Assembly (NCBI GenBank): GCA_038320555.1
Contig: JBBQEJ010000151.1
Span: 1 to 12,686, forward strand
Source: JALZOC01 sp038320555
GTDB taxonomy: Bacteria; Acidobacteriota; Vicinamibacteria; Vicinamibacterales; 2-12-FULL-66-21
Length of the DNA stretch: 12,686 bases
Direction of reading: 5' to 3'
Under the pieces are notes generated by a model. The model was not told where the DNA came from and searched no databases. It worked only from the letters and a program-made list of their open reading frames with translations. The position numbers and the translations under genes are program-made. Positions 7,300 through 12,686 of the stretch are shown one piece after another. Every line of letters begins with the position of its first letter. Positions within the stretch are counted from its first letter, which is position 1.

Positions 7300-8928
7300 A
7301 TGAATTCAGATCGGCGGGCGTTCCTTCGGCTGGCGGGTTCGGCAGCGGTATGCAGCGCCGGAGGGCGGCCGCTGATCGGCCGCGCGTTTGCTCGTGGCTT
7401 CGGCGAGGCTGGACCCGCCTCTGGCTACGGCGCGGCAAGCCAGGCGCCTGCGATCGTGACCTCCGAAGGGGCACGGCCGTCCGCGGCCTTCGGCGCGACG
7501 GCCGGCGACGTCGACGGTACTCGCGCGATCATCTGGAGCCGTACCGATCGACCATCCCGTCTGGTGGTCGAGTACGCAACCACCGAGTCGTTCGCAAATC
7601 CGAGCCGCGTCGTCGGTCCCGCGGCGCTCGAGGCCACCGACTACACGGCCCGCGTCGATCTCTCCGGCCTCAGGGAGGGCCAGCGCATCTTTTATCGTGC
7701 GCGATTTCAGAGCCTGAAGGACCTCGGCGTCTGGAGCGAACCGATCGCCGGCACGTTCACGACGCCGCCGTCACGAAATTCGCCGCGGGATGTGACGGTT
7801 GCCTGGACGGCCGACACGGTTGGCCAGGGATGGGGCATCAACCCGGACATGGGCGGGATGCTGCTCTACGATGCCATGCGAAAAGCGGGCGCAGACGTCT
7901 TCATCCACGTAGGTGACACGATCTACGCCGACGCGCCGCTCCAGGCGGAGGTGACCCTGGACGACGGCCGCGTGTGGCGCAATCTGGTGACGCCAGAGAA
8001 AAGCAAAGTCGCCGAGACGCTCGACGAGTTCCGCGGCAACCATCGCTACAACCTGCTCGACGAACACGTGCGCCGCTTCAACGCGTCGGTGTCGCAGTTC
8101 GTCATCTGGGACGATCACGAGGTGCTCAATAACTGGTATCCAACAGAGATCCTCGGAGCTGACGCCGTGCACACGGAGCACAGCGTCGCGCTCCTGGCGG
8201 CTCGCGCAAAACGCGCATTTCAGGAATACACGCCAATGCGCTTCGAGCCTTCTGACCCTGAGCGCATCTATCGCGCGTGCCGGTTCGGACCGCTCGTCGA
8301 GATCTTTGGATTCGATATGCGCAGTTATCGCGGCGCCAACTCAAAGAATCGTCAGACGACGCTGTCTGAGGAGTCCGGAATCCTGGGCGCAGCGCAGGTC
8401 GACTGGCTGAAGCGGCGGCTCCTCGCATCTTCCTCAACATGGAAGATCATCGCCGCCGACATGCCGCTTGGTCTCGTCGTCCCTGACGGTGCCGACTTCG
8501 AAGCCGTGGCGAACGGTGACGACGGTCCGCCTCTCGGCCGAGAGCTGGAGCTCGCGAGCCTGCTCAGATTCATCCGCGATCGGCGGATCCGGAACGTCGT
8601 GTTCGTCACCGGCGACGTGCACTATTGCGCCGCGCACTACTACGATCCAGCCCACGCTGCGTTCACGGAGTTCCACCCGTTCTGGGAGTTCGTCGCCGGC
8701 CCCGCGCATGCCGGCACATTCGGGCCGTCTCCGCTCGATCGCACGTTCGGGCCACAACTGAAGTTCATCGGGATCCCGCCCGGGATGAAGGGCAATCGTC
8801 CACCGAGCGACGGCCTGCAGTTTTTCGGCACGCTGCGGGTCGATGCAAAGACGCACGCGCTGGCAGCGACGCTGCGCAACGCCGGCGGGGAGACACTATA
8901 TAAGGTCGAGTTGCCGCCCGAGAGGTGA
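7300..8928 (+). CDS. phoD: Tat-exported PhoD-type alkaline phosphatase/phosphodiesterase
   Basis: The protein has 542 residues. The N-terminus MNSDRRAFLRLAG is a twin-arginine signal (R5R6-x-F-L), followed by an Ala/Gly-rich stretch, so export of the folded metalloprotein is expected. An N-terminal PhoD-like beta-sandwich (about 45-160, ending GTFTTPPS) precedes the metallophosphoesterase domain: GDTIYAD with D206, WDDHE at 270-274, FDMRSYRG, and TGDVHY with D439 and H441. These are the metal-binding signatures of PhoD, a Ca/Fe enzyme that hydrolyses phosphomonoesters and diesters to release phosphate. The start at 7300 is supported by GGAG at 7291-7294 and by the Tat motif. It follows the cyclodeaminase by 41 nt and may be co-transcribed or have its own promoter. 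No Pho box was identified. The gene ends just before a large inverted repeat. Confidence 0.93.
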   Translation: MNSDRRAFLRLAGSAAVCSAGGRPLIGRAFARGFGEAGPASGYGAASQAPAIVTSEGARPSAAFGATAGDVDGTRAIIWSRTDRPSRLVVEYATTESFANPSRVVGPAALEATDYTARVDLSGLREGQRIFYRARFQSLKDLGVWSEPIAGTFTTPPSRNSPRDVTVAWTADTVGQGWGINPDMGGMLLYDAMRKAGADVFIHVGDTIYADAPLQAEVTLDDGRVWRNLVTPEKSKVAETLDEFRGNHRYNLLDEHVRRFNASVSQFVIWDDHEVLNNWYPTEILGADAVHTEHSVALLAARAKRAFQEYTPMRFEPSDPERIYRACRFGPLVEIFGFDMRSYRGANSKNRQTTLSEESGILGAAQVDWLKRRLLASSSTWKIIAADMPLGLVVPDGADFEAVANGDDGPPLGRELELASLLRFIRDRRIRNVVFVTGDVHYCAAHYYDPAHAAFTEFHPFWEFVAGPAHAGTFGPSPLDRTFGPQLKFIGIPPGMKGNRPPSDGLQFFGTLRVDAKTHALAATLRNAGGETLYKVELPPER

Positions 8929-8933
8929 GTCGG

Positions 8934-9080
8934 GGAGGTGACGAAGGGAACGGGTCCACAACGAAGGAACGGAGAAAACGGAGACGAACGAAGAAGAAAC
9001 GCTTTTTCTAAGAGAGTATTCTTCGTTCGTCTTCGTTAACTTCGTTTCTTCGTTGTGAACCCGTTCCCTCCGTCCCCTCC
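8934..9080. repeat. Large inverted repeat: 62-nt arms, 23-nt loop
   Basis: The left arm (8934-8995) and the reverse complement of the right arm (9019-9080) align without gaps at 54 of 62 positions; the loop is 8996-9018. Three of the eight differences would be G-U pairs in a plus-strand transcript. Both arms are built from a degenerate AACGAAG/AACGGAG motif. The element sits between the convergent phoD and dioxygenase genes, so it could terminate transcription from both sides, but it is far longer than an ordinary intrinsic terminator and has only a five-T run within the loop (9003-9007). No transposase or clear target-site duplication is visible. It resembles a non-autonomous palindromic element (REP- or MITE-like). 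Confidence 0.85.
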
Positions 9081-10019
9081 GGGCGCTCGCAGTGGCGGGA
9101 GCACGCCTTCAATCCGCGCGCGAGTTGCCTCGAGCCAGGGCGGCAGGACCAGCGATTCGCCAAGGTGCGACGGATCTTCGTCGGTGGCGAAACCGGGGCC
9201 GTCCGTCGCGATCTCGAAGAGCACGCCGCCAGGTTCTCGGAAGTACACGGATCTGAACCAGAAGCGATCGATCACCGGTGTTGCGCCGGTGCCGGCCGCT
9301 TCGATCTGCGTCCGCACGGCGATCTGATGCGCGTCGTCGTCCACCCGCCACGCCAGATGGTGCACGGAACCGACGCCCCAGGCGCCGCGCGGCAAATCGC
9401 GCGCCTCGCGGACGTCCACGGCGCCCCAGGCGTCCTTGAAACCGTAGCGAGTCCATCCATTTTCAGTGCCGAGGCGCTCGAAGCCCAGCACGGTGGTCAT
9501 GAAATGCACGGTCGCCGCCTCTTCGCGCTCCCACAAGCGCCCGCTGTGCAGACCCCGCACCTGATGGTCAGCCGGGACGGTGCTTCCCTCCCACGGTGTA
9601 AAGGGTCGCGTGGAATTCGCGAGACCTTCAGTCAGCGCCAGACGGAGGCCGTGCGGATCAGTGAGCGACAGCACCTGCGCACCGAAACGGGTTTCCTCGG
9701 CATCGATTCGCGCGCCATATTTTTGCAGCCGCGTGCCCCAGTACGGCAGGCTGCCGAACGGCACCTCGAGTCCGACCTCGACGGCCATGCCGTGCCCCAA
9801 TCGCGGCGGCGCGAGGTGCCCCCATGGGAAAAACGTCAGGTCGGTTCCCGGCCGTCCTTCCGCGTCCGCATAAAAAAGGTGATAGGTCCCCGGATCGTCC
9901 TGGTTGACGCTTCTCTTGACGAGCCGCATGCCAAGAACGCCCGCGTAGAAGTCAAGGTTCTCCTGCGCGGGGCCGGCGATAGCCGTGATGTGATGAAGTC
10001 CGTTTACTCGTCTCTGCAT
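9036..10019 (-). CDS. Two-domain VOC (glyoxalase-fold) ring-cleaving dioxygenase
   Basis: The protein has 327 residues with two vicinal-oxygen-chelate modules (about 5-135 and 150-285). The opening GLHHITAIAGPAQENLDFYAGVLG is characteristic of the PcpA/LinE/MhqO-like dioxygenase group. Candidate Fe(II) ligands are H10, H221 (VHHLAWRVDDD) and E269 (GVLFEIATDGPG), spaced like the H11/H227/E276 set of PcpA. Members open hydroquinone-type rings with O2; several are involved in quinone or thiol stress resistance. The substrate is not determined. The ATG at 10019 lies 11 nt beyond the amylase stop, with AGGATCGG partly within that stop region as a weak ribosome binding site, so the two genes likely share a transcript. 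The last 14 residues (GGDGGNGFTTKKRS) are encoded entirely by the right arm of the inverted repeat and look unlike the rest of the protein. Confidence 0.9.
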   Translation of the reverse strand: MQRRVNGLHHITAIAGPAQENLDFYAGVLGMRLVKRSVNQDDPGTYHLFYADAEGRPGTDLTFFPWGHLAPPRLGHGMAVEVGLEVPFGSLPYWGTRLQKYGARIDAEETRFGAQVLSLTDPHGLRLALTEGLANSTRPFTPWEGSTVPADHQVRGLHSGRLWEREEAATVHFMTTVLGFERLGTENGWTRYGFKDAWGAVDVREARDLPRGAWGVGSVHHLAWRVDDDAHQIAVRTQIEAAGTGATPVIDRFWFRSVYFREPGGVLFEIATDGPGFATDEDPSHLGESLVLPPWLEATRARIEGVLPPLRAPGGDGGNGFTTKKRS

Positions 10020-10030
10020 GGAGTCCGATC

Positions 10031-11503
10031 CTAGCAGTGTACGGTAAAGAGGTGGGCGCGACCCGCTTCCAACCGTACGTAGAGGCCCCGGTCGAGCAGA
10101 GCATCGCGCGTCCAGCGATACGACAAGTCCGTGAGTCGATCTTCGAAGTCGAAGACCTCGCCCGGGAACAGATCGCCGCCGATCTCCACATACGCCTGTG
10201 AGGTGGCCGCACCGAGGTTGACGGTGACCACGGCAAGTGAGTCGGCCGACCGCCACCGATAGGCGACGATCTCGGCGAACGAGTGATCTCCGGCGGGCGA
10301 GACTCTCAATAGCCTCCAGTCGCCGTCGTGGAGGACCGGGTCGCGCGCAAACGCGAGCGCGCGCCTGTATAACGCGCAAACCGCCTCATCAGGCGGCTCC
10401 TCAGGCCATCGTCCGAGCTGCACAGGGACCTTGATGCGCCTGCCCTCCAGTTGCCCGTCAAAAAAGAGACGCATCCCGGGCACTGATACAAGCAGGGACG
10501 CCGCTCCAGCGAGAAGTCCTCCGAACGTCGCGGCGCTCCTGAGTTCGTCGTGGTTTTCGAGAAACCGCACGAGACGGCTTGGATCCGGAAAGTCCGCCGA
10601 GAGGAGATCACGTGTCGGTGCCGCGCGCTCGGGCGAGTTTAGACCGTCAAGCAGGCGCTTGTCGTAGGCGAACGTGAAGCCGTGATCGAGCAGCCGACCT
10701 TCGAGGCCCCAATAGACTTCGGCGAGATAGACGAATTCCGGCAGCATCCGTGTGGTGTCTGGCCAGAATTCAGCGGCCGGACGCGGCCACTTGTCGCGGA
10801 GCAACCGACGCCACGTGCGGTCGAACACATCGTTCAGCACGAGCATCGCCATGTCGCAGCGGACACCGTCGCAGTGTGCGGAGATATCGCGGAGCGTAGC
10901 CTGCATCGCCAGGCGCGTATCCGGATTGAAATAATTCAATTGTGCGACGTCCGTCCAGGGTGCGAAGTGCGGATCGCGGCCGCACGCGATCGGAATCGAG
11001 CGTCCACGGACCTCGACCGGACGAAAGGCCGCCGGCGCCAGGCGCTGGTCCTCCTCTGTGCCGAGAATGTAGCGTTCCGGATGAGCCGCAATCCATGGGT
11101 GATCGAATCCGGTGTGATTCGGCACGAAATCGAGAATCAGCAAGATGCCGCGGCTCTTCAACTCGCGTCTCGCGGCGTCCAGCCCCTGCCAGCCCCCCAT
11201 CCGATCGTCGGGCTCGTAGGCCTGGATGGAGTACGGCGATCCGGGCACATCCGACTCCGCCCAGCCCCGGAGGATGCGATCGTATTCGGAGACCATCCCG
11301 GGATCGACGCGCGCGATATCACGCCCGATGGCGCTCCGCCGCCAGACGCCCATCAGGAACAGGACGTCGAACCCCTGCTTCGCAATACGATCCCATCGGT
11401 TGCCTGGAACGGTCGCGAGAGTGACGGGGCGCCGCTCCTCGCGCGAGACCCGTTCGAGCCACGGCCAGGCGCTGATTTCGAGAAGAAGCGGATGTTTTCT
11501 CAT
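10031..11503 (-). CDS. GH13 alpha-amylase-family glycoside hydrolase (cytoplasmic)
   Basis: The protein has 490 residues with all four GH13 conserved regions: DFVPNH at 125-130 (region I), DGVRCD at 212-217 (region II, nucleophile D217 with R215), AEVYW with acid/base E262 (region III) and ENHDE with H318 and D319 (region IV). A beta-domain occupies about 400-490. The family acts on alpha-glucans, either hydrolysing or transferring. No signal peptide is present (MRKHPLLLEISAWPW), so an intracellular role such as glycogen, trehalose or maltooligosaccharide turnover is likely; subfamily and substrate are not clear. The ATG at 11503 starts just before the conserved EISAWPW. No Shine-Dalgarno is visible; the leader is instead filled by 10-bp tandem repeats ending 3 nt from the ATG. 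The ring-cleaving dioxygenase gene follows 11 nt after the stop. Confidence 0.9.
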   Translation of the reverse strand: MRKHPLLLEISAWPWLERVSREERRPVTLATVPGNRWDRIAKQGFDVLFLMGVWRRSAIGRDIARVDPGMVSEYDRILRGWAESDVPGSPYSIQAYEPDDRMGGWQGLDAARRELKSRGILLILDFVPNHTGFDHPWIAAHPERYILGTEEDQRLAPAAFRPVEVRGRSIPIACGRDPHFAPWTDVAQLNYFNPDTRLAMQATLRDISAHCDGVRCDMAMLVLNDVFDRTWRRLLRDKWPRPAAEFWPDTTRMLPEFVYLAEVYWGLEGRLLDHGFTFAYDKRLLDGLNSPERAAPTRDLLSADFPDPSRLVRFLENHDELRSAATFGGLLAGAASLLVSVPGMRLFFDGQLEGRRIKVPVQLGRWPEEPPDEAVCALYRRALAFARDPVLHDGDWRLLRVSPAGDHSFAEIVAYRWRSADSLAVVTVNLGAATSQAYVEIGGDLFPGEVFDFEDRLTDLSYRWTRDALLDRGLYVRLEAGRAHLFTVHC

Positions 11504-11506
11504 CGG

Positions 11507-11586
11507 GTTCTACGAGGTTCTGCTGGGTCCTATGAGGTTCTACGAGGTTCTGCGCGGTTCTGCGCGGTTCTGCGCGGTTCTGCGAG
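11507..11586. repeat. Eight tandem copies of a 10-bp unit in the divergent amylase/truA gap
   Basis: Starting at 11507, every 10 bp begins a new copy: GTTCTACGAG, GTTCTGCTGG, GTCCTATGAG, GTTCTACGAG, GTTCTGCGCG three times, then GTTCTGCGAG. The next block (11587-11596) has lost the pattern. The period is close to one DNA turn, so equivalent bases lie on nearly the same face of the helix. The array takes up 80 of the 115 bp between the amylase ATG (minus) and the truA ATG (plus). It is open in several frames because 30 bp equals ten codons, but shows no start and ribosome binding site of its own. It may be a regulatory array or a neutral minisatellite. Confidence 0.85.
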
Positions 11587-11618
11587 CTTCGTCACCGTGG
11601 AAAGATAGAATCGGCTCA

Positions 11619-12410
11619 ATGCCTCGATTCAAGCTCCTGATCGAATATGCCGGCACCCGCTACAGCGGCTGGCAGATTCAAAAAAACGCGCGCACGGTGC
11701 AGGGAGAAATCGACCGTGCGGTGCGCCAGGTGTCGAAGCGCCGCGAGTTCGAACTGTACGGATCAGGACGGACGGATGCCGGCGTGCACGCGCTTGCGCA
11801 AGTCGCGCACCTCGAGCTGTACACGGATCTGGCGCCGGAGCTGCTTCGGCGGAAACTGAACGACGAGCTCCCCTTCGACATTCACATCCGCGCCATCGAC
11901 AAGGCCCCCCACCGCTTTCACGCACGTCACGATGCCCTCGCGCGCTGTTATCTGTATCAGATTTCACGGCGCCGTACGGCTCTCGGCAAACCGTTCGTCT
12001 GGTGGATCCGCGAACCGCTCGACGTCGCGGCCATGCGCGAGGCGTCGGCCGCGTTCGTCGGAATGAAGAACTTCGATATGTTCACCGCGGATGACCCGGA
12101 CGAAAAATCCACGCGGGTGCTGGTAGACGGTATCGACATCGCGGAGGCCGGCGCGTTGATCCTGATCCGGGTGCAGGGCTCGCATTTCCTGTGGAAAATG
12201 GTGCGCAGGATGGTGGGCGTGCTGGCCGCCATCGGCCGTGGGGAGTTGAAAGCGTCCGACGCTGCGCGTTTGCTCAACGAGCCGCCCGGCGCAACAGCCA
12301 CCCCGGCGTCGCTCGCGGCGCCCGCTGCAGGTTTGTTTCTTGAAACGGTGCTCTACAAAGGAGATGCTGCACCGGGTCCGATCAGACCGGTCCTGAATGT
12401 CGAGATGTAG
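11619..12410 (+). CDS. truA: tRNA pseudouridine(38-40) synthase TruA
   Basis: The protein has 263 residues, the usual length. Conserved elements: FKLLIEYAGTRYSGWQIQ at the start, catalytic Asp53 in GSGRTDAGVHA, the FHARHDA block near 112-118 with YLYQIS following, and LWKMVRRMVG near 190, which is typical of the C-terminal half. TruA isomerises uridines 38-40 in the anticodon arm of many tRNAs and works as a cytoplasmic homodimer. The ATG at 11619 matches the family start (MPRFKLLIEY). Upstream in-frame sequence belongs to the 10-bp repeat array and the antisense of the amylase. A strong Shine-Dalgarno is absent; GGAAAG near 11599-11604 is the best candidate but is distant. A rhomboid gene follows 27 nt downstream. 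Confidence 0.96.
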   Translation: MPRFKLLIEYAGTRYSGWQIQKNARTVQGEIDRAVRQVSKRREFELYGSGRTDAGVHALAQVAHLELYTDLAPELLRRKLNDELPFDIHIRAIDKAPHRFHARHDALARCYLYQISRRRTALGKPFVWWIREPLDVAAMREASAAFVGMKNFDMFTADDPDEKSTRVLVDGIDIAEAGALILIRVQGSHFLWKMVRRMVGVLAAIGRGELKASDAARLLNEPPGATATPASLAAPAAGLFLETVLYKGDAAPGPIRPVLNVEM

Positions 12411-12437
12411 CTGTGAGATTGGAAGGAGACACGATTC

Positions 12438-12686
12438 ATGTTCCCAATCGGTGACGACGATAGCTCTCGCAGAACTGTTCCGCTGGTCACGTATGCCCTG
12501 GTGGCTCTGAACGTCCTGTTCTTCTTTGTAGAGCTCAGTGGGGGTGACGCGTTCGTTGGGAAGTGGGCCTTCATTCCCAGCCGCTTCATGGCCAATCCCG
12601 CGGCTGACTTTCCCACACTCTTCACTTCCATGTTCATGCATGCCGGGTGGCTTCACCTGGGAGGCAACATGCTGTACCTATGGATC
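12438..12686 (+). CDS. Rhomboid-family intramembrane serine protease (N-terminal part, truncated by window edge)
   Basis: Eighty-three residues are visible before the window ends. A short charged N-terminus (MFPIGDDDSSRRT) is followed by a first membrane segment (PLVTYALVALNVLFFFVEL). A loop with the phrase FTSMFMHAGWLHLGGNMLYLW then starts the second membrane segment; this HxxWxHLxxNMLxL block is the hallmark of bacterial rhomboids. These are membrane proteases that cut transmembrane helices. The catalytic GxSG serine and C-terminal histidine would lie beyond the edge, so activity cannot be judged. The ATG at 12438 has a strong Shine-Dalgarno, GGAAGGAG at 12421-12428, 9 nt upstream. It probably shares a transcript with truA. 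Confidence 0.88.
   Translation, partial: MFPIGDDDSSRRTVPLVTYALVALNVLFFFVELSGGDAFVGKWAFIPSRFMANPAADFPTLFTSMFMHAGWLHLGGNMLYLWI

Noticed and set aside
8934..9080. Insertion sequence ends or att sites at the inverted repeat
   Set aside because: Only 23 bp separate the arms, with no transposase or integrase and no clear flanking direct repeat.
11507..11586. CRISPR array at the 10-bp repeats
   Set aside because: The units are contiguous, 10 bp long and have no spacers; there are no cas genes in the window.
10682..11608. Plus-strand open frame crossing the amylase gene into the 10-bp repeats
   Set aside because: It is the antisense of the GH13 gene; the repeat stays open only because its 30-bp phase has no stop. 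No ribosome binding site was seen.

Overview
The window is 12.7 kb of dense, GC-rich bacterial chromosome. It holds nine complete protein-coding genes, one gene running off the right edge and the tail of another at the left edge. No rRNA, tRNA, CRISPR array, transposase or phage gene is visible. The gene mix (a large secreted S9 peptidase with charged inserts, a Tat-exported PhoD, a B12-type radical SAM enzyme, a TruA/rhomboid pair) and the base composition would fit a soil Acidobacteriota, perhaps Vicinamibacteria. That placement is inference from overall style; no marker gene here proves it.

Layout. Bases 1-123 carry a rightward coding tail. A minus-strand B12-binding radical SAM gene (182-1687) converges on it, and a tandem array of a 16-bp palindromic unit lies across the junction. 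A 183-bp divergent gap follows. Then comes a rightward block of five genes (1871-8928): secreted S9 peptidase, PfkB-type sugar kinase, ArsR-MT-like SAM methyltransferase, ornithine-cyclodeaminase/EutC-like enzyme, and PhoD phosphatase. The first four are very tightly packed (gaps of 4 and 27 nt, then a 1-nt stop/start overlap) and look like one operon; PhoD follows after 41 nt with its own ribosome binding site. A two-gene leftward block (9036-11503) encodes a GH13 alpha-amylase-like enzyme followed, 11 nt later, by a two-domain glyoxalase-fold ring-cleaving dioxygenase. A final rightward block (11619-end) holds tRNA pseudouridine synthase TruA and the start of a rhomboid protease.

The genes belong to recognised families. 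The least explained signals lie in the three junctions between convergent or divergent blocks: (1) the 16-bp palindromic tandem at 150-185; (2) a 62-bp-arm, near-perfect, ungapped inverted repeat at 8934-9080, whose right arm supplies the last 14 codons and the stop of the dioxygenase gene; (3) eight tandem copies of a 10-bp unit at 11507-11586 that fill most of the divergent amylase/truA gap and end 3 bp from the amylase start codon. I see no convincing new defence or biosynthetic system.

Functionally, the rightward block combines an exported peptidase, cytoplasmic handling of a sugar and an amino acid, and an exported phosphatase. That suits scavenging of peptides, sugars and phosphate, but no shared pathway is proven by the sequence.
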